Shown: positions 33,288 to 43,109, counted from the stretch's first letter. The stretch: DNA of 43,719 bases from Planctomycetota bacterium (GCA_016195405.1 JACPZP010000066.1:1-43719), one strand, 5' to 3'. The notes: a model not told the origin generated them from the sequence alone. Numbers and translations are program-made.

Positions 33288-33608
33288 CTAATAAAACAAA
33301 AACGGCCACCAGTTCTTCATGGGCTTGCCGTCTTCGTCGCGCTGTTTGTTGTTGAGGCCGGGCATGTGTTGCGGCCAGTAGATGAGCCAGGGCGCCATGC
33401 AGTCGGGGGCCAGGTCGAGGTAGGCTCGGAAGGCGGCGTTCGTGAACGGTTTGGAGAGGTCCTTGCCGTCTTTGCCGCTGCCCATGCGCCAGTCTTCGAT
33501 CGTCGACAGCGCCGGGGTGCCGTTTTGCAGGTCGTAGTGCGCTCGGGCGTTGGGTGGGAAGTGGGCGTTGCCGCCGGAGATAGAATTAAGCCATTGATAT
33601 GTATGGGT
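33288..33608 (-). pseudogene. C-terminal remnant of a secreted planctomycete protein
   Basis: The frame reads without a start from YQWLNSISGGNAHFPP through LSTIEDWRMGSGKDGKD to APWLIYWPQH and the very C-terminal WWPFLFY. Upstream it meets TAA (33609-33611), so only about 106 codons of the 3' end remain. The motif set (GGNAHFPPN, IEDWRM, NKQxDxxGKPMKNWW) looks like the end of a longer secreted protein family that I have seen in planctomycetes but cannot name. There is no ribosome-binding site or plausible start, so it is a decayed fragment. The 170 bases beyond it are AT-richer. Confidence 0.55.
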
Positions 33609-33658
33609 TTACAAGAATCACTCAGAAATTGATTTACGAAAGGGTGTGTGTCAGCACC

Positions 33659-33775
33659 TCAGTGAAACCATTTTTGTAAAAGATGCCTATGTAAGGCTTT
33701 GCGTCCGAAGAATTCTTTTGTCGCGAAATAAATGAATCGGTCAAGCCCTAATGCGCGACGTGCCAGAATGTCCAT
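33659..33775 (-). CDS. Possible small ORF downstream of the DUF1501 gene
   Basis: This 38-residue frame (MDILARRALGLDRFIYFATKEFFG...) starts 4 bases after the DUF1501 stop on the same strand, so translational coupling is conceivable. Composition is protein-like, with a mixed basic/aromatic helix, but there is no homology clue and no independent ribosome-binding site. It may equally be a remnant of the gene fragment next to it. Confidence 0.2.
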   Translation of the reverse strand: MDILARRALGLDRFIYFATKEFFGRKALHRHLLQKWFH

Positions 33776-33779
33776 GAGG

Positions 33780-35243
33780 CTACGTTAGCAACGCGTCAAT
33801 TGGCCGCGCCCCTTCTACGCCGGTGAGCCGTTGGTCGAGGCCCTGGAAGCGGAAGCTGAAGCGTTCGTTGTCGATTCCCAGGCAGCGCAGCACGGTGGCG
33901 TAGAGATCGAGCACGTGGACGGGGTCCGCGGCGATGTTGTAGCTGAAATCGTCGGTTTCGCCATGGACGATGCCGCCTTTGATTCCGCCGCCGGCCAGCC
34001 ACATGCAGAAGTTACGCGGATGATGGTCTCGGCCATAGTCGTCACGCGTCAGCCGGCCTTGCGAGTAGACCGTGCGACCAAATTCGCCGCCCCAGATGAC
34101 CAGCGTCTCGTCAAGAAGGCCGCGTTCCTTGAGATCCAACAGCAGGGCGGCGGTGGCGCGGTCGGTGTCGAGGCATTGGTTGCGCAAGGCGCGCGGCAAG
34201 TCGAAGTGTTGGTCCCAGCCGCGATGCAGGATTTGCACGACGCGGACGCCGCGCTCCACCAAGCGCCTGGCCATGAGGGCGCTGTGGGCGAAGGTGCCGG
34301 GCTCGCGTGCCTGCGGGCCGTAGAGTTCGAGAATGCGCTGCGGCTCGCGGGTCACGTCGACCAAATCGGGCACGCTGGTCTGCATGCGGAAAGCCATCTC
34401 GTACTGGGCAATGCGAGTCTGCGTCTCGGGATCGCCGAAGCGTTCGAAGTTGCGCTGGTTGAGCCGGCTCAGGGCGTCGAGCATGGTGCGGCGATCGTGA
34501 TGGGAGACACCGGGCGGGTTCTGCACATAGAGCACCGGATCGCCGGCGCCGCGCAGGGCAACGCCGTTGTAACGCGTCGGCAGAAAGCCCGACGACCACA
34601 TGCGCGTGAAGAGCGCCTGGCCGTTGCCGGTCGCTGGAAAGCGCGGCGTGAACACGACGAACGCTGGCAAGTCGTTGCTCTCGCTGCCCAAACCGTAGGC
34701 CAGCCAGGAGCCGATGCTGGCCTTGCCGGGGATTTCGCTGCCGGTCATGACGTAGGTGCAGGCGGGGTCGTGGTTGATGGCGTTGGTGTGCACCGTTTTG
34801 ACCACGGCGAGTTCATCGACAAGCTGCGCGGTGTGCGGCAATAGTTCGCTGACCCAAGTGCCGCAGCGTCCATGGCGGCTGAAGCGGAACTTCGACGGCG
34901 CCACCGGCAACCGCCCCTGCCCGCTGGTCATGGTGGTGATGCGCTGCCCCATGCGAACGCTGTCGGGAAGCTGTTGATCGAAGTAGCGCTCCAGTTGCGG
35001 CTTGTGGTCCCACAAATCCATCTGCGCCGGCCCACCGTTCATATGCAGGTAGATGAGTGCCTTGGCCCGCGGAGGAAAGTGCGGCAAGCCCGGCAGCGGC
35101 GGATGGACGCCACCCGCCGCTTGCGGTTTCGCGGCCTGATTCCCGGCAAGAAATCCCAACGCCAGCCCGCCGAGGCGAAGCCCGGAACTGCCGAAAAACT
35201 GGCGGCGCGTGAGATGTAGGTTGTGTTCGTGAATAGGGTCCAT
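33780..35243 (-). CDS. DUF1501 family protein with Tat signal
   Basis: This 487-residue protein begins with a twin-arginine signal (LTRRQFFGSSGLRLGGLALGFLAG), so it is exported folded. The sulfatase-like DUF1501 features are present: FPPRAKALIYLHMNGGPAQMD near the N-terminus, HTNAINHDPACTYVMTG, LVERGVRVVQI and WGGEFGRT with DHHP. These hold the likely metal-binding acids and histidines. DUF1501 genes nearly always accompany PSD1-type cytochrome genes in planctomycetes, as here. The activity is unproven. The ATG at 35243 follows two codons after a TTG that would extend it slightly. Between it and the upstream PSD1 gene lies a palindromic repeat. Confidence 0.9.
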   Translation of the reverse strand: MDPIHEHNLHLTRRQFFGSSGLRLGGLALGFLAGNQAAKPQAAGGVHPPLPGLPHFPPRAKALIYLHMNGGPAQMDLWDHKPQLERYFDQQLPDSVRMGQRITTMTSGQGRLPVAPSKFRFSRHGRCGTWVSELLPHTAQLVDELAVVKTVHTNAINHDPACTYVMTGSEIPGKASIGSWLAYGLGSESNDLPAFVVFTPRFPATGNGQALFTRMWSSGFLPTRYNGVALRGAGDPVLYVQNPPGVSHHDRRTMLDALSRLNQRNFERFGDPETQTRIAQYEMAFRMQTSVPDLVDVTREPQRILELYGPQAREPGTFAHSALMARRLVERGVRVVQILHRGWDQHFDLPRALRNQCLDTDRATAALLLDLKERGLLDETLVIWGGEFGRTVYSQGRLTRDDYGRDHHPRNFCMWLAGGGIKGGIVHGETDDFSYNIAADPVHVLDLYATVLRCLGIDNERFSFRFQGLDQRLTGVEGARPIDALLT

Positions 35244-35262
35244 GGTCAAATCTCGACTTCAG

Positions 35263-35320
35263 GTTTAGCGGGGAGCAGCAGGCGACCGGTCCCGCGGTCG
35301 CCTGCTGCTCCCCGGTAAAC
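35263..35320. repeat. Palindromic repeat, family B
   Basis: GTTTAGCGGGGAGCAGCAGG... (35263-35287) is followed after 8 bases by its reverse complement (35296-35320), nearly perfect over 25 bases. A second copy lies at 40986-41043. It sits between two co-directional genes of one probable operon and could form a strong hairpin in the transcript. Confidence 0.88.
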
Positions 35321-35333
35321 GAGTTGCGCAGCG

Positions 35334-37979
35334 TCAATTCCGCATCACCGTCTCATCCAGGTTCAACAGCAAGTTCGCGATCAACGTGTACGCCGCCAAT
35401 TCCTGCTCCGACAATCCTTCGCGCGGCTGCGATTCGCCAACGCGGATCACCTTTTTTGCCGCATCGACGTTTTTTTGGAAGCGATCCAAGTATTGCGCGA
35501 GCGTTCTCTCGACGATGGCCGACTCCAACTCCTCCGGCGGACGCGACAGCACCACGCGATAGGCGAAACGAATCCGTTCCGCCGCCGATTTGCCGCCTTC
35601 GCTGAGCATGCGCTGTGCCAGCGCGCGGGCGGCTTCGAAGTGTTGCACATCGTTCATGAGCTGGAGCGCTTGCAGCGGCGTGTTGCTGCGTTCACGGCGT
35701 GGGCAATGCGATTCGCGGTTTGGGGCGTCGAAGTTCGCAAGGTACGGCGGCGGTGCGGTCCGTTTGTAGAAGATGTAAAGGCTGCGGCGATAAAGCGCGG
35801 CACCCTTGTCTTGCGCGTAGTTCTGCGTGTTCGAGCCAGTGAAGGCGACCGGCTCCCAAATCCGCGGCGGCTGATACGGCTTCACGCCGCGACCGCCCAT
35901 GTCGAGGTTGATGAGGCCGCTGACGAATAACGCGTTGTCACGGATTTGCTCGGCATCGAGACGGAAGCGCGGCCCGCGGGCATAGAGCCGATTGTCCGGA
36001 TCACGCTTGAGCAATTCCGGCGTCACGCGCGATGATTGCCGAAAGGTGGCCGAGGTCAACATCAAACGGAGCAGCGCCTTAACGTCCCAGGCGTTCCGGG
36101 GCATCGAAGACTCAGCCCCGGCCACACCTGCATCGGTGGGATTGCTAAATTCGCGGGACAGCCAGTCAAGCAACTCCGGATGGCTTGGCAGTTCGCCCTG
36201 AGCGCCGAAATCCGAGCTCGTCTTCACAAGGCCCGTACCGAACATCTGCTGCCAATGGCGATTGACGGCCACGCGCGCGGTCAGCGGATTGTCCGGCGAG
36301 ACCAGCCACTTCGCGAGATCGAGGCGAGTCGCTCGCTCTTTGGGATTGGCCTTCGCTAACGGCGGCAATGCGGCGGGTGTGTTCGGCTCAACCTTGTCGC
36401 CCGGCTTGTCATATTGGCCTCGAAGCATGACGAAACTGTCGCGCGGCCGTTCCAATTCCTTAAAGATGAACGTTCCGGGAATCGAGCGGTCGAGGCCGTC
36501 GCGCTCCTTCGTCAACTCGGCGAGTTGCTTGGTCAATGGCTCGAACACCGGCTTGGTATCGGTGCACACGTTCTGTACGTAGAAGTCGCGCAGTCTCTTT
36601 TCGCCGGCGGCGTCGGGCTTGGCGTTCTTGAGGAGGTCCTTGACGTCTTGCGGCAGCCCCTTCGCGTCCTTCCCGCCTTTCTCTTTCCGCCAGGCACTGA
36701 GGGATCGCGCCGGGTCTTCCGCGAGCTTCTTGGATTCGGGGGTCTGGTCGGGAATCTCGGTGGGGTCGCGATATTCCTGCGACTTGAGTTTCTGAGACAG
36801 CTCTTCTTGTAACTTGGCGATCAGCTTGCCAAGCTGCGCCAGTCGCTGCGCCTGAGCAGGCGTCGGCAGCTTCATGAACGGGTCGCTCAGGAGAGCATTA
36901 TTGTCGAGCGGCGGGCCGGCTGCGGAATAGAAGAACGCGTAGAGCGAGTAGAACTCCTTCGCGCTCAGCGGATCGAACTTGTGGTTATGGCAAACCGCGC
37001 AGCCGCCGGTGAGGCCGAGCCACGTTTCCATCATCGTTGCGGTGCGATCGACGGCATTGCGGTAGACCCACTCGGCATCGATGGAGCCGCCTTCGCCCGT
37101 CGTGACGTTGCAGCGATTGAAGCCTGTAGCGACAAGTTGTTCGCGCGTCGGCTTGGGCAAGAGGTCGCCGCCAAGCTGCTCGATGGTGAACTGATCGAAC
37201 GGCATGTTCTTGTTGAGCGCGCTCACGACCCAATCGCGGTAGGGCCACATTTGCCGTTCGTTGTCGAGATGCAGTCCGTGAGTGTCGGCATAGCGCGCCA
37301 GATCGAGCCAATGGCGCGCCATCTCTTCGCCGTAGTGCTTGGAGGCGAGATAGCGATCGACCATTTTCTCGTATGCATCTGCTGACTTGTCGCTTACGAA
37401 GGCATCTACCTCGGTAATCGTCGGCGGCAGGCCGGTCAGCGCGAAGGCGACCCGACGAATCAGCGTCGGCCGATCCGCTTCCGGCGAAATCTTGAGGCCT
37501 GCGCGCTCCAGCCGGGCGGCGATGAACGCATCGATCGGATTGTTCCACTTGGTGCTTTTAGGCAGGTCGATCCTAACCGGCGATTCGAACGACCAATGCT
37601 TTTGATAGACGGCGCCTTCGGCGATCCACTTCTTGAGAAAGTCTTTTTGCCTAGCCGTGAGTGTCAAGTGCGAGGACGGCGGCGGCATGGCTTCGTCTTC
37701 ATCCGTCGCGAAGATGCGCTTTACGAGCGCGCTCTGTTCCGGTTTGGCGGCGACGATCGGCGTGGCGCCGCTCTTGGCCGGCTTGGTCGCTTCCTCGCGC
37801 AGGTCGAGCCGAAACCCCGCTTTGCGCGCCGCGGGCCCATGGCACTTGAAGCAGGCGTTGGTCAGGATGGGCCGAATGTCGCGGTTGAATTGGATCGGCT
37901 CATCCGCGCAGGCTGACGCGGAACAATGACCGAAACACGCTGCCACGCAGCCGATGGCTGCGATTTTGAATTTGAGCAT
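35334..37979 (-). CDS. PSD1-type planctomycete cytochrome protein (PSCyt1, DUF1549, DUF1553)
   Basis: This 881-residue secreted protein starts with a signal peptide (MLKFKIAAIGCVAACFG). The PSCyt1 domain has a haem motif CFKCH (Cys43, Cys46, His47) followed by GFRLDLREEA. The DUF1549 part (NPIDAFIAARLERAGL, RRVAFALTGLPP, ARHWLDLARYADTHG) leads to a second haem-type motif CAVCHNHKFDP. The DUF1553 part near the C-terminus contains NRHWQQMFGTGLV, SHPELLDWLSREF and RRSLYIFYKRTAP. A long charged, probably coiled-coil region lies in between. It forms the usual pair with the DUF1501 gene downstream. Proposed roles are in extracellular polysaccharide breakdown, though none is proven. Confidence 0.95.
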   Translation of the reverse strand: MLKFKIAAIGCVAACFGHCSASACADEPIQFNRDIRPILTNACFKCHGPAARKAGFRLDLREEATKPAKSGATPIVAAKPEQSALVKRIFATDEDEAMPPPSSHLTLTARQKDFLKKWIAEGAVYQKHWSFESPVRIDLPKSTKWNNPIDAFIAARLERAGLKISPEADRPTLIRRVAFALTGLPPTITEVDAFVSDKSADAYEKMVDRYLASKHYGEEMARHWLDLARYADTHGLHLDNERQMWPYRDWVVSALNKNMPFDQFTIEQLGGDLLPKPTREQLVATGFNRCNVTTGEGGSIDAEWVYRNAVDRTATMMETWLGLTGGCAVCHNHKFDPLSAKEFYSLYAFFYSAAGPPLDNNALLSDPFMKLPTPAQAQRLAQLGKLIAKLQEELSQKLKSQEYRDPTEIPDQTPESKKLAEDPARSLSAWRKEKGGKDAKGLPQDVKDLLKNAKPDAAGEKRLRDFYVQNVCTDTKPVFEPLTKQLAELTKERDGLDRSIPGTFIFKELERPRDSFVMLRGQYDKPGDKVEPNTPAALPPLAKANPKERATRLDLAKWLVSPDNPLTARVAVNRHWQQMFGTGLVKTSSDFGAQGELPSHPELLDWLSREFSNPTDAGVAGAESSMPRNAWDVKALLRLMLTSATFRQSSRVTPELLKRDPDNRLYARGPRFRLDAEQIRDNALFVSGLINLDMGGRGVKPYQPPRIWEPVAFTGSNTQNYAQDKGAALYRRSLYIFYKRTAPPPYLANFDAPNRESHCPRRERSNTPLQALQLMNDVQHFEAARALAQRMLSEGGKSAAERIRFAYRVVLSRPPEELESAIVERTLAQYLDRFQKNVDAAKKVIRVGESQPREGLSEQELAAYTLIANLLLNLDETVMRN

Positions 37980-38093
37980 TGTTGCACTTTGGAAGGAATC
38001 AACGGGCGGCGGGAAAGCTCAACAAGCAGTTTACCAGGAGACGCAGGCAAAGGGAATGACTTCACGTCAGTCTCCGGTAGATTGACCTCACCC

Positions 38094-39401
38094 ATGAAAT
38101 GGCTCGCCGGCATTCTGTTTCTACTCCTCGCCGCTCTGGTTTTGGAATCCGGACTGCTCGCCTATTCCATGTACGTGCTGCTGGGTGTGCTTCTCTTGAG
38201 CCGTTTTTTGGCTCGCAATTGGATCGAACACCTGACGGCCAAGCGAACGTGCGACCGAACCACAGCGGAAGTCGGCGACACGGTGTCGATCAACATCGCC
38301 ATTACGAATAACTCCGCTCTGCCGGTGCCGTGGGTCATCCTTGACGATCTCTTGCCAGCGAAAGACCTGAGTGAGAGCAGGTTGCGCTTGCGCGTCAAGA
38401 AAAAGCGCATGAAAATCGTGCTGATCGGCGGACACAGCCAAGCCGACCTGGATTATCAGATCGAATTCCGCATGCGCGGCTATTACCAGCTCGGGCCGCT
38501 CGTCCTCGAGAGCGGCGATCTTTTCGGATTGCACCGGCGCTATCGCGTCGGCACCGAGCCGAGCTTCGTCCTCGTCTATCCGCGCGTGGTGCCGCTCGAA
38601 GGCTACGATGTGGCGTCGCGGGCGCCTATCGGCGAAGTTCGCATGACGCATCGCTTATACGAGGACCCGACGCGCATCGCCGGCGTGCGCGGCTACGAGT
38701 CCGGCGATCCGCTCAACCGCATCCACTGGCGGGCGACGGCACGGATGGGCACCCTGCACTGCAAGGTTTACGAGCCGTCCACGATCGCTGGGGCGACTCT
38801 CGTGCTCGACTTTCATGAACACGGCTACGACGAAAACCGCGAGCCACAACGCTCCGAATTGGCGATCACGGCGACGGCATCGCTAGCCAACGCCGTTTAC
38901 GAGTTAGGGCAGCAGATAGGGCTGGTGACGAATGGTCGAGATGCCGCGGACCGCATCCGCACTGAAGGCTGGGACCACGATTACCGCACCCGCGATGCTG
39001 CCCAAAAGAGCGTGGAGATGCGCGAGAAGAGCGATCGCTTGCGGCCCCTTATCGTAGAGACCCGTCGCGGCGTCGAACAATTTCAACGCATCTTGGAAAC
39101 CTTGGCCCGCGTCGAGTTATCCGATGGCTTGACGTTGCCTCAATTAATCACGGAATGTACAAGCCGCCTGCCACGCAATGCCACGGTGATCGCGGTTCTG
39201 AGTGAATGCACGCCGGAGATCGCCATCGCCCTAGGCACTCTGCGGCGGCGCGGATTCGCAGTCAGCGCGATGCTAGTGGTCTTTGCGGAAGACCCACTGA
39301 TCGCCGCGCACGCGCTTTTGATGGCTGAAGGGATCGAAATCAGATCGCTGCCAAATGAGCAGGCGTTGCCGGCGATATGTCAGCGGCAGATGTTGCGTTA
39401 A
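38094..39401 (+). CDS. DUF58 family membrane-anchored protein
   Basis: This 435-residue protein has two close membrane segments in residues 1-45, then a beta-rich region with a CARDB-like repeat (TAEVGDTVSINIAITNNSALPVPWV), and the DUF58 signature GDPLNRIHWRATARMGTLHCKVYEP. The C-terminal part has a von Willebrand A-like character (TLVLDFHEHG). DUF58 proteins usually sit with MoxR ATPases; no such gene is in the window, so this copy is an orphan. The start at 38094 is chosen because the 56 codons before it are antisense to the PSD1 gene and not membrane-like. Confidence 0.88.
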   Translation: MKWLAGILFLLLAALVLESGLLAYSMYVLLGVLLLSRFLARNWIEHLTAKRTCDRTTAEVGDTVSINIAITNNSALPVPWVILDDLLPAKDLSESRLRLRVKKKRMKIVLIGGHSQADLDYQIEFRMRGYYQLGPLVLESGDLFGLHRRYRVGTEPSFVLVYPRVVPLEGYDVASRAPIGEVRMTHRLYEDPTRIAGVRGYESGDPLNRIHWRATARMGTLHCKVYEPSTIAGATLVLDFHEHGYDENREPQRSELAITATASLANAVYELGQQIGLVTNGRDAADRIRTEGWDHDYRTRDAAQKSVEMREKSDRLRPLIVETRRGVEQFQRILETLARVELSDGLTLPQLITECTSRLPRNATVIAVLSECTPEIAIALGTLRRRGFAVSAMLVVFAEDPLIAAHALLMAEGIEIRSLPNEQALPAICQRQMLR

Positions 39402-39480
39402 GTTGCAATCGCGAAACCGCCAAGCGAGCTTCGACGACGCGTGACGTGGAATGTGCGTCAACCACTCCACTCACCACTCA

Positions 39481-39927
39481 CTACTCAGGACTCATCACCG
39501 CGACCGGAGATTCGCACAGGTGCCGGCCCGCCGCGGGCTCGTCGAGGAGGTCGCGCATGGTAGTTCTGCTAAATGCCCGTTCCACCATTGCCATGGCGCT
39601 ATCGAGACGACGGTGCAATGCGCATAGCCGTGATCCATTGGTAGATGGGTTGATCGGACACGTCTTGATGCGGCGAATGGGATCGACGGCGTTGACCACA
39701 TCCAGAAGCGTTAACTCCTCGGGCGATTTTACGAGAGAGATGCCACCTCCTAGCCCGCGCTGCGAGCGCAGGACGCCGGCTTGAACAAGATTTTGCAACA
39801 CTTTGGCCAGGTACGCCTGGGGGACTCGAGTTACGCGCGCAATTCCCCCCGTCGTACAGGCGTTGGGCGATTCGCTGGCGAGATGCACGACCGCCCGCAG
39901 CGCGTACTCCACCGTTTGCGAAAACAT
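39481..39927 (-). CDS. Rrf2-family transcriptional regulator
   Basis: This 148-residue protein has the Rrf2 winged helix: MFSQTVEYALRAVVHLA, the recognition helix VPQAYLAKVLQNLVQAGVL and the wing RGLGGGISL. The sensory loop carries Cys90 and Cys102, with no cysteine at the middle position where NsrR has its second ligand. A 2Fe-2S or 4Fe-4S cluster may still bind with other ligands, or it may be a redox thiol sensor. GGAGGAAG is placed 5 bases before the ATG. It diverges from pyrB over about 90 bases. Its targets are unknown. Confidence 0.9.
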   Translation of the reverse strand: MFSQTVEYALRAVVHLASESPNACTTGGIARVTRVPQAYLAKVLQNLVQAGVLRSQRGLGGGISLVKSPEELTLLDVVNAVDPIRRIKTCPINPSTNGSRLCALHRRLDSAMAMVERAFSRTTMRDLLDEPAAGRHLCESPVAVMSPE

Positions 39928-40019
39928 GAATTCTTCCTCCCTCTGTCTTCCCCAGTCGCACCATACAATGAGACAGACGACCGAGCCGTCCTGTTTGTTC
40001 GTTTCTTTTGGAGTCGTTC

Positions 40020-40991
40020 ATGCCTTTGGAAGCCGATGCCCCCGAGCGCTTCCCGGAGCACTTCCCCTGGACGCGCCGCCACCTGCTCGGCCTCGAGGAT
40101 TTGGGCAAGGGCGAAATCCTCGTGATTTTGGACGCGGCCGAGACCCTTATCGAATCCAGTGAACGGCGCGGCAAGAAACGCTCGAATTTGTCTGGGAAAG
40201 TCGTCGTCAATCTTTTCTTTGAGCCGTCCACGCGGACCCGCACCAGCTTCGGCCTGGCCGCCCGTCGACTCTGTGCTGACGTTCTCGACTTCACCCCATC
40301 CAGCTCGAGTCTCAGCAAAGGCGAAACCTTCATCGACACGGCCAAGAACATTGAAGCGATGGGAATCGACCTCATGGTCGTGCGCCATGCTTCTTCCGGG
40401 GCCCCGCACCTGCTGGCGGACCATCTTCAGTGCGGCGTCATCAACGCCGGCGACGGCGCCCACGAGCATCCGACCCAGGGACTTCTCGATATCTTCACGA
40501 TCCGTCAGCGAAAGGGGCGGATACAGGGCCTAACAGTCGGTCTGGTCGGCGACATCGCACATAGTCGGGTGGCGCGCAGCAATATCCACGGACTGCTCAA
40601 ACTAGGCGCCAAGGTGATCGTTTGCGGCCCGCCAACTTTGGTGCCGCGAGCCATCATGGAATTGGGAGTGGAAGTTTCGCACAATCTCGACGAGATCATG
40701 CCGCGCTGCGACGTCATTAACATGCTCCGCATCCAGTTTGAACGGCAGCGTAACGGACTGTTCCCGTCCATACAGGAATATGCCCGATTATTCGGCATGG
40801 ACGCGTCGCGTCTCGCAAACGCTAAATCCGACTTACTGTTGCTTGCTCCCGGACCAATAAACCGAGGCGTCGAGATTACACCCGAAGTCGCCGACGGGCC
40901 GCATTCCGCAATCTTGCAACAGGTGACCAATGGTCTGGCCATCCGCATGGCGGTCCTGTACTTGCTTTGCGGTCAGCCTCCACAAGTTTAG
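40020..40991 (+). CDS. pyrB: Aspartate carbamoyltransferase catalytic chain
   Basis: This 323-residue enzyme joins carbamoyl phosphate and aspartate in pyrimidine synthesis. The carbamoyl-phosphate loop [11 protein letters not shown] (67-77) and the [11 protein letters not shown] motif are intact, as are [24 protein letters not shown] and the C-terminal ending. GGAG lies 6 bases before the ATG at 40020; an upstream in-frame TTG is less likely. No pyrI or pyrC follows: after the stop, which overlaps a palindromic repeat, the next gene is the damaged copper ATPase. The catalytic chain may thus act as a simple trimer or pair with a distant partner such as a dihydroorotase-like subunit. Confidence 0.96.
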   Translation: MPLEADAPERFPEHFPWTRRHLLGLEDLGKGEILVILDAAETLIESSERRGKKRSNLSGKVVVNLFFEPSTRTRTSFGLAARRLCADVLDFTPSSSSLSKGETFIDTAKNIEAMGIDLMVVRHASSGAPHLLADHLQCGVINAGDGAHEHPTQGLLDIFTIRQRKGRIQGLTVGLVGDIAHSRVARSNIHGLLKLGAKVIVCGPPTLVPRAIMELGVEVSHNLDEIMPRCDVINMLRIQFERQRNGLFPSIQEYARLFGMDASRLANAKSDLLLLAPGPINRGVEITPEVADGPHSAILQQVTNGLAIRMAVLYLLCGQPPQV

Positions 40992-41043
40992 CGGGAAGCC
41001 GCAGGCGACCTGTGCAGCGGTCGCCTGCGGCTCCCCGCTAAAC
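40986..41043. repeat. Palindromic repeat, family B
   Basis: GTTTAGCGGGAAGCCGCAGG... (40986-41010) faces its inverted copy (41019-41043) over an 8-base loop. It overlaps the pyrB stop codon (TAG 40989-40991), so the repeat may serve as that gene's 3' hairpin. The other copy is at 35263-35320. Confidence 0.88.
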
Positions 41044-41058
41044 GATGTCCGACGAAGT

Positions 41059-43093
41059 ATGAACATGTCCCCTTCCGCAACTGCAATCGATCCCGTCTGT
41101 GGCATGACCGTCGATCCTGCCCACGCCGCCGCTTCGACCGAGTTCGAGGGGCAAACCTACTACTTCTGCAATCCCAGCTGCCTACGACGCTTCCTAGCCG
41201 ATCCGCCGCGGTACCTTTCCGGCGGCGTGAAGCTCGGAATGAGTGACCACACCGTGACAACGACGGAGGTTTTTCCGGGAACGGAGTATGTCTGCCCAAT
41301 GGACCCGGAAGTCCGCAGCGACCGCCCCGGCGCGTGTCCCAAATGCGGCATGGCCTTGGAACCTCGCATTGCGGCTCCGGAGGAAGGACCAAATCCGGAA
41401 CTCATCGACATGATGCGCCGGTTTTGGATCGGCTTGGTTCTGGCCTTGCCGGTTCTGGTTCTAGCCATGGGTGAAATGGCTTCGGGTTACTCGATCCTCC
41501 CGATCCAGGCGTGCTACGCGGTGCAAGCGATCCTGACAACGATCGTCGTCGGATATTGTGGAGCGCCGTTTTTCGTTCGCGCCTGGACTTCGGTGCGATA
41601 CCGCAGCCCCAATATGTTCACGCTGATTGCAATGGGTGTCGGGGCGGCGTATCTCTACAGCCTGGTCGCCGTTGTCTTTCCCGGAATCTTCCCCGCAGGC
41701 TTCAGCCATCACGGCATGGTCGAGCCATACTTCGAATCGGCGGCTACCATCATTGTCCTGGTCTTGCTTGGCCAGGTGTTGGAATTGAAGGCACGCCATG
41801 CTACTTCGACGGCAATTCGCCGCCTCATGGGTCTGGCGCCGAAGACCGCGCGCGTGGTCCTGCCCGACGGTAAAGAAAGCGACCTGCCCATTGAGCTGTT
41901 GCAGCCCGGCGATGTCGTCCGTATTCGCCCCGGCGAAAAGGTGCCGGTGGACGGCCTCGTCACCGATGGCCAAGGCGCCGTCGATGAATCGATGATCACC
42001 GGCGAACCGATGCCCGTCGAGAAAGCCCCCGGAGGGAAAGTCGTCGCCGGCACTTTGAATGGCACCGGCAGTTTACTGGTTCGCAGCGAGCACGTCGGGG
42101 CGGCCACGTTGCTTTCGCAAATGGTGCGCCTGGTCGCCGCGGCGCAGCGCAGCCGGGCACCGATTCAACGGCTCGTTGATCGGGTGGCTGCCGTATTCGT
42201 CCCGACGGTGCTGCTTGTCAGTGCGCTTACGTTTGTCATCTGGGCTGGCTGGGGTGGCGAGTCGGCGCTGGCAAAAGGTCTCGTGAATGCCGTCGCGGTG
42301 CTGATCATCGCTTGCCCGTGTGCGCTGGGGCTGGCAACCCCTATGGCCATTATGGTCGGCACCGGGCGCGGCGCCGAAATGGGGATCCTTGTGAAAAACG
42401 CTGAGGCGCTGGAGACTCTGCACAGCGCCGACACGATCGTCCTTGACAAGACCGGAACGCTGACCGAAGGCAAGCCGCGATTGGTCGGTGTCGAGTCCAT
42501 GAACAATAGTTCGAGCGACGGCTTGCTTCAACTCGCCGCCAGCCTGGAACGCGGCAGCGAGCATCCATTGGCTAAGGCTCTGACTCGCGCAGCGGAAGAA
42601 AACCATCTGGTGTGGTTGAGCGTTCAAGATTTCCAAGCGACGCCGGGCAAAGGCGTTAGTGGATTAGTGGATGGGAAGCCGCGGCTGCTCGGCAACGCCG
42701 GCTTTCTCGAGGAAAATGGGGTTTCGACGCGAGCGGTTGCAGAACGTTTGGAACAATGGCGCGGCCAGGGCCAGACTGTTTTGTTCATGGCAGCGGACCG
42801 ACGCGCCCGCCTTGGCCCAGGCGGATATCGGCATCGCCCTGGGCAGCGGCACCGATGTCGCCATGGCCAGCGCCGGCATCACGCTGCTGCGTCCCGACTT
42901 GCGACTGCTGAGCCGGGCGCGACAATTAAGCGGAAAGACAGTTCGTACGATTCGCCAAAACCTGGTACTAGCGTTCCTTTATAACGTGTTGAGCATTCCG
43001 CTCGCCGCTTTTGGCCTCCTTAGCCCGATCTGGGCGAGCGTTGCCATGAGCCTAAGCTCCCTTTCCGTCGTCGGCAATGCGCTCAGGCGATGA
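41059..43093 (+). pseudogene. Copper-type P1B ATPase with internal deletion
   Basis: The N-terminal frame has a YHS domain ([20 protein letters not shown]), a metal-binding [22 protein letters not shown], membrane segments, the TGEPMPVEK actuator loop, the CPCALG membrane motif typical of copper or silver pumps, and the phosphorylation site DKTGTLTEG. Near 42795, just after LFMAAD, it jumps in another frame to [19 protein letters not shown] and the final two membrane segments (to 43093). About 85 codons are missing between them, including the TGD and GDGIN motifs needed for catalysis. The first frame otherwise runs into non-family sequence and stops at 42984. The product would be inactive. 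Natural deletion and assembly error are both possible. Confidence 0.85.
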
Positions 43094-43109
43094 CTTCGGA
43101 GTTTTCCAG

